Position numbers and translations under genes: made by a program. Shown one piece after another: positions 17,119 through 25,739 of a DNA stretch of 64,000 nt (position 1 is its first letter; every line of letters begins with the position of its first letter). The notes beneath the pieces were generated by a model. The model saw nothing but the letters and a program-made list of their open reading frames with translations, did no database searches and was not told the origin of the DNA. Where the stretch lies: positions 2,232,001-2,296,000 of the forward strand of contig NZ_CP189882.1 in the NCBI RefSeq assembly GCF_052050035.1, read 5' to 3'. The stretch comes from Symbiopectobacterium purcellii_A. GTDB taxonomy: Bacteria; Pseudomonadota; Gammaproteobacteria; Enterobacterales; Enterobacteriaceae.

Positions 17119-18489
17119 TTAAAGATCATCGAGGATCGCCAGCGCGTCAGTCAGCTTTTTCACGCCAAACACCTGCATGTTGGCGGGGGTGCGTTTTGGC
17201 GCATTGGCATGCGGGACAATGGATCGTTTGAAGCCGTGCTTGACGGCTTCGGAAATTCGCTCCTGACCGCTGGGCACAGGCCTTATCTCGCCGGATAGCC
17301 CCACTTCGCCGAACACCACCAGATCTTGGGGTAGCGGCCTGTCGCGCAGGCTGGACACCAGCGATAACAGCAGTGCCAGGTCGGCGCTGGTTTCGGTGAC
17401 TTTTACGCCACCGACCACGTTCACGAACACATCCTGATCCGCCATTTGCAGCCCGCCGTGGCGGTGTAGCACAGCGAGCAGGAGCGCCAGTCGGTTCTGT
17501 TCCAGACCGACGGCGACGCGACGCGGGTTAGCCATCATCGAGTGATCGACCAGCGCCTGAATCTCTACCAACAGTGGACGCGTGCCTTCCCACACCACCA
17601 TAACGGAGCTGCCGGACATGACTTCATCACCCCGGCTGAGAAAAATGGCGGAAGGGTTGCTGACTTCGCGCAATCCCTGCTCGGTCATGGCGAACACCCC
17701 TAATTCGTTGACGGCACCGAAACGGTTTTTGTGGCTGCGCAGGGTGCGAAAACGGGAATCGGCATCACCGTCGAGCAGCACGGAGCAGTCAATGCAGTGC
17801 TCCAGCACCTTGGGACCCGCCAATGAACCATCTTTGGTGACGTGGCCCACCATCACGATAGCGACACCGCGCGTTTTGGCAAAGCGGGTAAGATAGGCGG
17901 CGGTTTCCCGCACTTGTGCCACACTGCCGGGCGAAGATTGGATATCGGCCAGATGCATCACCTGAATCGAGTCGATCACCATCAGCCTGGGCTGTTCCTG
18001 TTCGGCAATCAGGCAGATTTGCTCGATGCTGATTTCGGACAGCATGTTGAGATGCTGGGTCGGCAGGCCCAAGCGGTGCGCACGCATCGCCACCTGCTGT
18101 AGCGACTCTTCGCCGGTGACGTACAGGGTTTTCATCTGCTCGGAAAGTTTGCACAGGGTTTGCAGCAGCAGGGTGCTTTTCCCCGCGCCGGGGTTGCCAC
18201 CGATCAGAATGGCGCTGCCGGGCACCACGCCGCCGCCCAGCACGCGGTCGAACTCGCTAAAGCCGGTGGAAAAACGCGGCAGCGCTTCCAGGCTGATGTC
18301 AGACAGCTTTTGTACCCGACTGATGCCCTCATGGTCGCCTGCATAGCCGGTGCGAGACGTCGCGGCGCCGGCCAGCCGCACTTCGGTAATGGTGTTCCAG
18401 GCGTTGCAGGCGCTACATTGGCCCTGCCAGCGTGGGTAGTCGGCACCACATTCGTTGCAAACGAAGGCGCGTTTAACGGCTTTTGCCAC
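17119..18489 (-). CDS. radA: RadA, DNA repair ATPase/branch migration protein
   Basis: 456 residues, usual length. N-terminal C4 zinc finger (Cys 11, 14, 25, 28), RecA-like ATPase with Walker A GGNPGAGKST (97-106), RadA-specific KNRFG motif near the middle, and a C-terminal Lon-like domain. RadA processes recombination intermediates with RecA. serB stops 17 bases upstream and nadR follows downstream, the E. coli order. Confidence 0.95.
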   Translation of the reverse strand: MAKAVKRAFVCNECGADYPRWQGQCSACNAWNTITEVRLAGAATSRTGYAGDHEGISRVQKLSDISLEALPRFSTGFSEFDRVLGGGVVPGSAILIGGNPGAGKSTLLLQTLCKLSEQMKTLYVTGEESLQQVAMRAHRLGLPTQHLNMLSEISIEQICLIAEQEQPRLMVIDSIQVMHLADIQSSPGSVAQVRETAAYLTRFAKTRGVAIVMVGHVTKDGSLAGPKVLEHCIDCSVLLDGDADSRFRTLRSHKNRFGAVNELGVFAMTEQGLREVSNPSAIFLSRGDEVMSGSSVMVVWEGTRPLLVEIQALVDHSMMANPRRVAVGLEQNRLALLLAVLHRHGGLQMADQDVFVNVVGGVKVTETSADLALLLSLVSSLRDRPLPQDLVVFGEVGLSGEIRPVPSGQERISEAVKHGFKRSIVPHANAPKRTPANMQVFGVKKLTDALAILDDL

Positions 18490-18506
18490 GGTTCACCTCA
18501 CTGCTG

Positions 18507-19484
18507 TTAGCGTTTTTCGTGCCGCAGGCTGCCGCTCAGTACGCACATGACGCCGGTTAAATCGGCGTGACGGATGCTGACGGGCGCCTGCTCATTCACT
18601 TTGGGTTTGGCATGATAGGCGATGCCGAGTCCAGATGCCTTGATCATCACCAGATCGTTGGCCCCGTCACCGATGGCAATGGTCTGCTCTTCGGGGATCG
18701 CCAACTGTTCCGCCAGTTGGCGCAGGGTTTTGGCTTTATATTTGGCATCGACAATCGGACCTATCACTTCGCCGGTCAGCTTACCGTCGCGCAGGCCCAT
18801 TTCGTTAGCCACTGCGGCCACCAGGCCGAGCTTCTCTTTCAGATGATCGGCGAAATAGGTAAAGCCGCCGGAGGCGATAGCAACGTGCCAGCCCGCAGCC
18901 TGTAACTGCTCAACCATGTAGGTCAGCCCTGGCATCAACGGCAGATTTTTACGCACTTTTTGCAGGATATCAGCATCGGCACCCTTCAGGGTGCCCACGC
19001 GCTCGCGCAGACTGGCGGAGAAATCCAGCTCACCACGCATCGCCCGTTCGGTGATCGCAGCCACCTTCTCTCCGGTGCCGGCCAGTTTGGCGATTTCATC
19101 AATACACTCAATCTGGATGGCGGTGGAATCCATGTCCATCACCAGCAAACCGGGCGCACTCAGCGTCGGGGTGTTGCACATCGGGGCCACATCCATCCCC
19201 AGTTCATGGGCCAGTTTGGTGGCGCGCGGCGTGAGCGAACCGGCCAAACGCACCACCTGATAATCTTCCACGTTCCAGGCGCTAACGATCACCATCGCTG
19301 CACCGAGCTTGCGCTGGTAACGCGAGAGCAGGTTTTTATCCAATACGTCGCCGTACAGCAGCCAGCCGGTTTCCCCCGCGCGGTAGTCGAGCGGCATCAC
19401 TTCATCACCGCTGAGTGATAACGGCAGTCCCGGCCAACAGTTAATCTCGTTAGGGAGATCGCGGTAGGTCTGACTATTCGGCAT
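18507..19484 (-). CDS. serB: SerB, phosphoserine phosphatase
   Basis: 325 residues. HAD motif I DMDST with nucleophile Asp117, motif II IASGGFTYF and motif III/IV AIGDGANDLVMI are all present. It performs the last step of serine synthesis. The start at 19484 gives MPNSQTYRDL with AGAGGA upstream, matching E. coli length; the open frame to 19565 adds 27 unrelated residues. First gene of serB-radA-nadR, divergent from ytjB. Confidence 0.95.
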   Translation of the reverse strand: MPNSQTYRDLPNEINCWPGLPLSLSGDEVMPLDYRAGETGWLLYGDVLDKNLLSRYQRKLGAAMVIVSAWNVEDYQVVRLAGSLTPRATKLAHELGMDVAPMCNTPTLSAPGLLVMDMDSTAIQIECIDEIAKLAGTGEKVAAITERAMRGELDFSASLRERVGTLKGADADILQKVRKNLPLMPGLTYMVEQLQAAGWHVAIASGGFTYFADHLKEKLGLVAAVANEMGLRDGKLTGEVIGPIVDAKYKAKTLRQLAEQLAIPEEQTIAIGDGANDLVMIKASGLGIAYHAKPKVNEQAPVSIRHADLTGVMCVLSGSLRHEKR

Positions 19485-19625
19485 GGGGCATCCTCTTCTG
19501 GCAAAAATAGCGCGTACTGACGCGGGTAAACATAACAGAACATCACTCAGAAAACAGGGCAACAAGCTATCCTATCGCTATCGCTTCTGGCAACATGAAA
19601 GTATGCAAATCGCTCAGGGATTCTC

Positions 19626-20303
19626 ATGGTCCACACCCGGTTAAAATTCCGCTTACACCGCACCGCTATTGTGCTGATCTGCCTGGCGCTGCTGGTCGCA
19701 TTGATGCAGGGGGCGTCCTATTTCAGCTTGAGTCATCAAATGGCGCGTTCCGAGCAGGTTGAAGACATTGCGCGTACGCTGGCGCGGCAGGTGGCGTTCA
19801 GCCTCACGCCGCTGATGGAAAGCAACGATGATAACAGCCAGAAAATTAGCACGATGCTGGCGCAGTTAACGCAAAATAGTCGCATTCTTGACGCAGCACT
19901 TTATCAACAAGACTGTTCATTGATTGCTCGCACCGGGGAAGAGGTTGTGGTGCGCGACCGGCTGGCGTTGGATGGCAAACGGGTGGGGAGCTATTTCAAC
20001 CACCAGATTGTGCAACCCATCAACGGCAAGGATGGCCCGATCGGGTTTCTGCGCATGACGCTCGATACCCACGTGTTGGCAACCGAAGCCAAGCAGGTCG
20101 ACAATACCACCAATATCTTGCGCCTGATGATTCTGCTGGCATTAGCGATTGGTATTATTCTGGCCCGCACCCTGTTGCAGTATCGCCGAAGCCGCTGGCA
20201 GCAGTCCCCCTATCTGCTCACCGCCAATACGCCGGTAAAAGAAGACGATGACGAGAATACCTCAGCGTCTGGCCCGGAAGAGAAAACGGACAAGCCTGAG
20301 TAA
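19626..20303 (+). CDS. ytjB: YtjB (Smp), membrane protein
   Basis: 225 residues. Two membrane segments: about 13-33 (IVLICLALLVALMQGASYF) and about 163-181 (LRLMILLALAIGIILARTLL), with a periplasmic loop between. The C-terminal tail is acidic (KEDDDENTSASGPEEKTDKP). It corresponds to E. coli YtjB/Smp, whose function is unknown. Divergent position from serB is conserved. Ribosome site AGGGA lies 6 bases before ATG. Confidence 0.88.
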   Translation: MVHTRLKFRLHRTAIVLICLALLVALMQGASYFSLSHQMARSEQVEDIARTLARQVAFSLTPLMESNDDNSQKISTMLAQLTQNSRILDAALYQQDCSLIARTGEEVVVRDRLALDGKRVGSYFNHQIVQPINGKDGPIGFLRMTLDTHVLATEAKQVDNTTNILRLMILLALAIGIILARTLLQYRRSRWQQSPYLLTANTPVKEDDDENTSASGPEEKTDKPE

Positions 20304-20621
20304 TAGCGATAGATCAGTAACGGTGGCGCGCGTTATGGCGTGCTGCCGTCCCACCTCCCGTCTTTTGGTTCCCATTTCTACCTTATTGGTATAATACATT
20401 TCTCATTAATTACGTATTTATCGGATACGTTACATTTATTTTTGTGATTTTAGTCACGTCAATGCGCGAGTCATTTTCCCCTTAAAAAAATTTCAATCTT
20501 CATCACAGTTTTTGGCGCATTACGGGCGCTTGATTGGTATGACATGTTTTGTTGTGGTCTGTATGTAGAAAAGAAATGTCTGACTAATTTTGCTTTTTTA
20601 TTGAATGTTGACGGGGAAAAT
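20304..20621. other. Intergenic region between ytjB and permease remnant
   Basis: AT-rich, 318 bases. It holds a CRP-like site (listed separately) and several T/A tracts suitable for a promoter of the following permease gene. No other gene or RNA is recognised. Confidence 0.5.
20443..20458. promoter_or_regulatory. Candidate CRP site
   Basis: TGTGA-TTTTAG-TCACG matches the CRP consensus TGTGA-N6-TCACA in nine of ten core bases. It is 163 bases upstream of a truncated gluconate-type permease gene, a class often controlled by catabolite repression. With the gene destroyed the site is probably a relic. Confidence 0.55.
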
Positions 20622-20760
20622 ATGAATTTCATTATTGAGGCGCTGCCCATTATATGGGTGGCTCTGGGTGTCGTTTTGTTGTTAATTTTAAATATGAAAT
20701 TTAAAATTAACGGGATGTTGGCACTGCTGCTGGCAGCGATGTTTGTTGGTGTGTGTGAAG
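20622..20760 (+). pseudogene. GntP-family gluconate:H+ symporter, N-terminal remnant
   Basis: Forty-six codons from ATG 20622 (GGGGA upstream) up to IS30 copy 2. MNFIIEALPIIWVALGVVLL and the following MKFKINGMLALLLAAMFVGV resemble the first two membrane segments of GntP/GntT/IdnT permeases. Everything after residue 46 is missing, and the sequence beyond the IS belongs to another gene (tam), so the permease is destroyed by a deletion or rearrangement, not by simple insertion. Confidence 0.7.
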
Positions 20761-21861
20761 CCCCATTCCCACTCGAAACGCAACAAAGTGACCCACTTGC
20801 CAGAGTCGGATAAAATCACCGTTCTGGCCATACTGGAGAGCCTGTTGCATGCAGGGAAAACATCTGACTCAGAAAGAACGGTTCTACATCGAAAAGCGGC
20901 GTGGTGAAGGTGTCAACCAAGCTACCATCGCCAGAGAGCTTGCTCTGCCTCGCTCGACCATCAGCAGGGAACTCAGACGCAATACCGACCCTACTTTCAA
21001 TGGTGTCTACTGCTGTAGAAGGGCGGACACTCTGGCCCGGGAACGCCGTCATAAGCCTCTGCCAAACAATGCTTTTTACCCGTTGGAGCCACACATTCAG
21101 AACTTCATCAGGCAGGCGCTTTCCACTCACTCTTCACCTGAAATCATCAGTGGCCGTTTGCACCTGGAATTCGGTATATCTGTCAGCAAGAATACGCTAT
21201 ATCGCTATATCCTGCAGGAGAGACAGGCTGGCGGGGAGCTATATCAGCAACTTCCTCATCGGGGAAAACGTTACAGGTACAATGCCGAAAACCTCAAATC
21301 AGGCCCTATTCCCAACCGTGTTGGTATTGAGTATCGCCCAGCTCAAGCCGAGCTTAAACAGGAGCCTGGCCACTTCGAAATTGACACTATTTTTGGCAAA
21401 GACCAGAAGTCATTCTTGTTAACCATCGTAGATAAAGCATTGAAAACCGTCATCATTCGCAAACTGCCTAATAAGCGTGCGGAGACTGTGGTTGCTGCTT
21501 TCAGGGACATTGAAGCTAATACCTTTTGCAAGTTTAAGACCCTAACAGCTGATAACGGCCCTGAATTCGCTCTGCACGAGCAAATTACTCAAATCACAGG
21601 GGCGCAGGTCTACTTTGCCCATCCTTATCATTCCTGGGAGAGGGGCTTGAATGAGCACACCAACGGGCTGATACGACGTTTTTACCCAAAGGGAACAGAC
21701 TTCAGTCAGGTCAGTCATCGTAAGATTGCCGAACTCGAACACATACTCAATACAAGGGGCAGAAAATCGCTGGGCTATCGTTCCCCCAATGAGGTATTTT
21801 TAACGCACTTACTGGTGGCGTAAGCCTCTACCGTTTTGTTGCGTTTCGAGTGGGAATGGGG
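20761..21861 (+). mobile_element. IS30-family element, copy 2, complete (1101 bp)
   Basis: Terminal repeats CCCCATTCCCACTCGAAACG at left and its complement at right. Flanking bases (GTGTGAAG left, CCCCGGCC right) show no direct repeat, and the genes on the two sides are unrelated. The element is whole but marks a rearrangement border. Its transposase is intact. Confidence 0.93.
20849..21823 (+). CDS. IS30-family transposase
   Basis: 324 residues. N-terminal helix-turn-helix region (ATIARELALPRSTISRELRR), DDE core with HFEIDTIFGKDQ (Asp), LTADNGPEF (Asp) and the ERGLNEHTNGLIRRFYPKG region (Glu, conserved in IS30). C-terminus GYRSPNEVFLTHLLVA. It is the reference copy for the decayed copy 1. 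Copy 3 at 59204 is a clearly diverged relative. Confidence 0.94.
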   Translation: MQGKHLTQKERFYIEKRRGEGVNQATIARELALPRSTISRELRRNTDPTFNGVYCCRRADTLARERRHKPLPNNAFYPLEPHIQNFIRQALSTHSSPEIISGRLHLEFGISVSKNTLYRYILQERQAGGELYQQLPHRGKRYRYNAENLKSGPIPNRVGIEYRPAQAELKQEPGHFEIDTIFGKDQKSFLLTIVDKALKTVIIRKLPNKRAETVVAAFRDIEANTFCKFKTLTADNGPEFALHEQITQITGAQVYFAHPYHSWERGLNEHTNGLIRRFYPKGTDFSQVSHRKIAELEHILNTRGRKSLGYRSPNEVFLTHLLVA

Positions 21862-21990
21862 CCCCGGCCCACAGCCCAGATCGCTGACGGTGTGGGTATT
21901 CGGATGGGCAATGCGGGCAACCAATTCCTGCGCCGGCCGGGTACGTTGGTCGGCAAAGCGTAAATAGAGCGCTGGGTTCCAATCTTTCAT
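21862..21990 (-). pseudogene. tam: Trans-aconitate 2-methyltransferase, N-terminal remnant
   Basis: Forty-three codons from ATG 21990 (AGGAG upstream) into the IS30 end. MKDWNPALYLRFADQRTRPA and VSDLGCGPG (SAM-binding motif I) match the N-terminus of Tam, a SAM-dependent methyltransferase. The remaining about 210 residues are missing at the IS30 border. Confidence 0.8.
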
Positions 21991-22080
21991 CGTTGCTCCT
22001 GATGGGTAGCTGACGGGGCTGGGTGAAAACAGCATGCCAGATTTCTTTCACTGGTGCTTGTGGCGATACGTTGCCTTTTA

Positions 22081-22172
22081 TAGCCAACCGACTTAAAAAT
22101 GATTACATCCTATGCCCTGATATGCGGCAAAGAAGCATAGCTGGCTGTTATCAAAATAATGTCGCTTGGCTA
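22081..22172 (+). mobile_element. 92-bp MITE with IS630-like ends, copy 1
   Basis: Ends TAGCCAACCGACTTAAAA and the complement of TAGCCAAGCGACATTATT, with TA duplications at 22079-22080 and 22173-22174. Both ends resemble the IS630 repeat TAGCCAAGCGACTTAATT. No coding capacity. Located between the tam remnant and prfC. Nearly identical copies are at 31006-31097 and 33036-33127. Confidence 0.92.
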
Positions 22173-22331
22173 TATTTCCAGCGTATTGCGTGAATATGCG
22201 CCGATTGATTGTGTCTCACCCACAAATCAGGGAAAATACCCGGCTAATACGTTTTTTTCCCACTTTGCCTGACGCGAACATCCTGATGCCGATGCTCTCG
22301 CCGGGTGGTTAACATAAGAAACCTGAAAATC

Positions 22332-23921
22332 ATGTCTCCAAGTGAATACGCCCGCGAAGTTGCGAAACGCAGAACGTTCGCCATTATCTCTCACCCCGAT
22401 GCCGGTAAAACCACCATTACCGAAAAGGTGCTGCTGTTCGGACAGGCCATTCAGACCGCCGGGACGGTGAAAGGGCGCGGCTCGAACCAGCACGCCAAGT
22501 CAGATTGGATGGAGATGGAAAAGCAGCGTGGTATCTCCATCACTACGTCAGTGATGCAGTTCCCGTATCGGGAGGCGTTGGTCAATCTGCTGGATACCCC
22601 AGGGCACGAAGACTTCTCTGAAGATACTTACCGCACATTGACTGCGGTGGACTGTTGCCTGATGGTGATCGATGCCGCAAAAGGGGTGGAAGATCGTACC
22701 CGCAAGCTGATGGAAGTGACGCGTCTGCGTGATACGCCGATCCTGACGTTTATGAATAAGCTCGACCGTGATATCCGCGATCCGATGGAAGCGCTGGATG
22801 AGGTCGAGAGTGAACTGAAAATCGACTGTGCGCCGATCACCTGGCCGATTGGCTGCGGTAAGCTGTTCAAGGGCGTTTACCACCTGTACAAAGACGAAAC
22901 CTACCTTTACCAGACCGGTAAGGGCCACACGATTCAGGAAGTGCGCATCGTCAAAGGCTTGAATAACCCGGATCTGGATAAAGCCGTCGGTGAAGATCTG
23001 GCCGCACAGCTGCGTGGGGAACTGGAGCTTGTGCAGGGGGCTTCTCATGAGTTTGAGCTGGAGGCTTTCCTGTCTGGTGCCTTGACGCCGGTGTTCTTTG
23101 GCACCGCGCTGGGCAACTTCGGCGTTGATCACATGTTGGATGGACTGGTTGCCTGGGCGCCTGCGCCGATGCCGCGCAATACCGACACCCGTACCGTTAC
23201 CGCACAGGAAGAGAAGTTCACCGGTTTCGTGTTCAAGATTCAGGCGAACATGGACCCGAAACACCGCGACCGCGTGGCTTTTATGCGCGTAGTGTCCGGC
23301 AAATATGAAAAGAGCATGAAGCTGCGTCAGGTGCGTACCGGCAAGGATGTGGTCATTTCCGACGCGCTGACCTTTATGGCGGGCGATCGTTCCCATGTGG
23401 AAGAGGCATTCCCTGGCGATATCATAGGGTTGCATAACCACGGCACCATCCAGATTGGTGATACCTTTACCCAAGGTGAAGAAATAAAATTCACCGGTAT
23501 CCCGAACTTTGCGCCGGAACTGTTCCGCCGTATCCGTCTGCGCGATCCGCTAAAGCAGAAACAGTTGCTTAAAGGGCTGGTGCAGCTTTCGGAAGAGGGC
23601 GCGGTGCAGGTGTTCCGTCCACTTGCCAACAACGATTTGATCGTCGGTGCCGTAGGGGTGTTGCAGTTTGACGTGGTGGTGGCGCGCCTGAAGTCAGAGT
23701 ACAACGTGGAGGCCATCTATGAATCGGTCAACGTTTCCACTGCGCGTTGGGTAGAGTGTGCTGATGCGAAGAAATTTGAAGAGTTTAAGCGCAAGAACGA
23801 ATTGCATCTGGCGCTCGATGGCGGCGACAACCTGGCTTATGTGGCACCGACCATGGTGAACTTGAATTTGACGCAGGAACGCTACCCGGACGTCACCTTC
23901 TTCAAAACCCGCGAACACTGA
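22332..23921 (+). CDS. prfC: Peptide chain release factor 3 (RF3)
   Basis: 529 residues, identical in length to E. coli RF3 as I recall it. GTPase motifs: ISHPDAGKTT (G1), RGISITTS (G2), DTPGHEDF (G3), MNKLDRD (G4). RF3 is a GTPase that recycles RF1/RF2 from ribosomes. The start at 22332 (MSPSEYAREVAKRRTF) follows homology; a longer frame from 22305 is not supported. A strong terminator follows. Confidence 0.96.
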   Translation: MSPSEYAREVAKRRTFAIISHPDAGKTTITEKVLLFGQAIQTAGTVKGRGSNQHAKSDWMEMEKQRGISITTSVMQFPYREALVNLLDTPGHEDFSEDTYRTLTAVDCCLMVIDAAKGVEDRTRKLMEVTRLRDTPILTFMNKLDRDIRDPMEALDEVESELKIDCAPITWPIGCGKLFKGVYHLYKDETYLYQTGKGHTIQEVRIVKGLNNPDLDKAVGEDLAAQLRGELELVQGASHEFELEAFLSGALTPVFFGTALGNFGVDHMLDGLVAWAPAPMPRNTDTRTVTAQEEKFTGFVFKIQANMDPKHRDRVAFMRVVSGKYEKSMKLRQVRTGKDVVISDALTFMAGDRSHVEEAFPGDIIGLHNHGTIQIGDTFTQGEEIKFTGIPNFAPELFRRIRLRDPLKQKQLLKGLVQLSEEGAVQVFRPLANNDLIVGAVGVLQFDVVVARLKSEYNVEAIYESVNVSTARWVECADAKKFEEFKRKNELHLALDGGDNLAYVAPTMVNLNLTQERYPDVTFFKTREH

Positions 23922-23954
23922 TTTTTCCGCGAGAGCGGTGTAGTGTAGTCGGTT

Positions 23955-24020
23955 AAAAAACCGGCGTTTAAAAGGATTCGTGCATAGCGTCCGGCTTTTT
24001 AAACACCGGTTTTATTTTTT
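23955..24020 (+). terminator. Rho-independent terminator after prfC
   Basis: AAAACCGGCGTTTAAAA pairs with TTTTTAAACACCGGTTTT across a loop of about 25 bases, followed by ATTTTTT. It begins 33 bases after the prfC stop. Confidence 0.7.
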
Positions 24021-24330
24021 GGTTATTTATCAATTAATTAAACTGATTTTATTCGATTTTCACTCACCTTTTTTTCCCACGGACAAATCCGAAATGCCGC
24101 CGTTAGGGGACTTTTCCGCCCTATTCCTCTAGGAATCGTCGTTCCATGCACTATAGTTAATATCGCGTTAACAATTAGTGAGTTTCACTGCTTGTGATAA
24201 AACATGTAGTGCGTTATATCGACTACGTGATCTTTGGTAACGTTAAACGCTTGTTTTTTGCTGAGTTGCATTGAGTACCAACACCAGCGTGATTGATGTC
24301 CGCGTGGACCCTAGCAAAAGGAAATAATCG
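24021..24330. other. Upstream region of osmY
   Basis: About 310 AT-rich bases before osmY. CTATAGTTAA at 24150-24159 is a reasonable -10 element. An AAGGAAAT ribosome site is just before ATG 24331. No other gene or RNA is seen. Confidence 0.4.
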
Positions 24331-24945
24331 ATGAAAAACATCCTTAACGCAAAAACGATGATGGCTGTTGTACTGGGTACTCTGCTGACGGCGGGGAACG
24401 CACTGGCATAAGAGACGCTGTGGCAGAAAGTGCAGCAGGCTGCGACAACGACGGGCGCAAAGATTGACAGTTCTCTCCAGAAAGCCTCTGGGTATATGGA
24501 CGACAGCACCGTCACCGCCAAGGTGAAAAGTGCCCTGATGGATGATAAGGGGATCGAGAGCGGAGATATCTCCGTCTCGACCACCAAAGGCGTGGTTACG
24601 CTGACCGGCTTTGTTCCTAGCCAGGCTGTGGCGGCACAGCCTGTGGCGGTGGCGACCAAGACCGAATGCGTGCAGTCGGTGAGCGACAAACTGCAAATCA
24701 AGGATAATGCCACCCAGTCAGTGGGTTCTTATACCGATGATGCGGTTATCACCAGCAGCATCAAGGCCAAACTGCTGGCTGACAAAATCGTACCCTCGCG
24801 CCACGTGAAAGTGGAAACCCAGGAAGGGGTGGTGCAACTGAGCGGTAACGTGAAAAACACTGCGCAGTCAGCGCGCGCAGAGAGTATTGCTAAGGCAGTA
24901 TCCGGTGTGAAAAGCGTTAAAAATGATCTAACTGTCACCCATTAA
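24331..24945 (+). pseudogene. osmY: OsmY periplasmic BON-domain protein, nonsense mutation at codon 27
   Basis: ATG 24331 opens a signal peptide (MKNILNAKTMMAVVLGTLLT, then AGNALA) that ends exactly at an in-frame TAA (24409-24411). The same frame then continues for 178 codons with two BON domains: DDSTVTAKVKSALMDDKGI and DDAVITSSIKAKLLADKIVP, followed by PSRHVKVETQEGVVQLSG as in OsmY. OsmY is an osmotically and stationary-phase induced periplasmic protein. Translation restarting at GTG 24430 would make a protein without a signal peptide. Sequencing error cannot be excluded, but the rest is well conserved, so the mutation is recent. Confidence 0.88.
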
Positions 24946-24977
24946 CGGGCCTGTCGCCCTTTAATGCTCACGTAGTC

Positions 24978-24998
24978 GGCGGAGGGTTACCCTCCGCC
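24978..24998 (+). terminator. Hairpin after osmY
   Basis: Perfect 9-bp stem GGCGGAGGG/CCCTCCGCC with a TTA loop, 33 bases after the osmY stop. There is no T run, so termination is likely but not certain. Confidence 0.5.
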
Positions 24999-25116
24999 AT
25001 CCTCAAGCCAATTAGTACTTGGTGTCGTTAAAACACAATACAGGTGGAAACGCAGCGGTATGCGTAATTAACCTCAGGACGAGCGCCACTCACCCTCTTT
25101 AAGGTAAGGAGAGCGT

Positions 25117-25278
25117 ATGTTTCGTTGGGGCATTATTTTTCTGGTGATCGCACTCATTGCGGCGGCATTGGGATTCGGTGGACTGGCTGGTAACGCAGCG
25201 GGTGCGGCCAAAATTGTCTTTATTGTCGGGATCATCCTGTTTTTGGTCAGCCTGTTCGCGGGACGTAAGCGACCTTAG
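25117..25278 (+). CDS. ytjA: YtjA, DUF1328 small membrane protein
   Basis: 53 residues, nearly identical to what I recall of E. coli YtjA: MFRWGIIFLVIALIAAALGF, then two hydrophobic segments ending SLFAGRKRP. An AAGGAGA ribosome site lies 4 bases before the ATG. Two short transmembrane helices are predicted by eye; function unknown. Position between osmY and yjjV is the same as in E. coli except that yjjU is absent here. Confidence 0.94.
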   Translation: MFRWGIIFLVIALIAAALGFGGLAGNAAGAAKIVFIVGIILFLVSLFAGRKRP

Positions 25279-25445
25279 CAACGGCACTCACAATCGCCAT
25301 TTGTCTGAAATTTTAGTCTGCGCACGGGGTGTTAACGAAAATCAATCTGAACCATAATAAGATTGTCATCGTCACCCCGCATACTGTTTGCGATGCTTGC
25401 TGAACGTTGGTGTGATTACGGTGCGGTTTGTTCGGGAGGTTCGTG

Positions 25446-25658
25446 ATGAATAGCGATATCGTGGTAGGTCGATGGAAGCAGTTGAGAGGGAACTTCTGGG
25501 CGCTTTGGGCCGAATGGTTTGACAGCGATTGTGCCTGGCTGGAAAGTAACAATGATTATCTTGCCGGCATCTTGCAGGAAGATTACGGCCTGCAAGAGGA
25601 CGATGAGCTGTCTGATTCTATTGTGCAGGCGGGAAAAGGTTCGCCAACGCTGCACTGA
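25446..25658 (+). CDS. CsbD-like small stress protein
   Basis: 70 residues. MNSDIVVGRWKQLRGNFWAL and the later YLAGILQEDYGLQEDDE follow the CsbD/YjbJ pattern (xxGxWKQxxGxxxxxWG and GxIQExYGxxxxxA). CsbD family proteins are small, abundant and linked to general stress, but their action is unknown. GGGAGG lies 6 bases before ATG 25446. It occupies the place where E. coli has yjjU. Confidence 0.72.
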   Translation: MNSDIVVGRWKQLRGNFWALWAEWFDSDCAWLESNNDYLAGILQEDYGLQEDDELSDSIVQAGKGSPTLH

Positions 25659-25739
25659 TTTAGCGCTGACTTCTTTAGCGTTTACTGATTTTACGGTGCG
25701 CTTGTTTAACGTTGCGCAAAGGCCGCGTTACACTAAGGC

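Noticed and set aside
22548..23474. 308-codon minus-strand frame inside prfC
   Set aside because: Antisense shadow of a highly conserved gene; composition is His/Arg-rich as expected for such artefacts.
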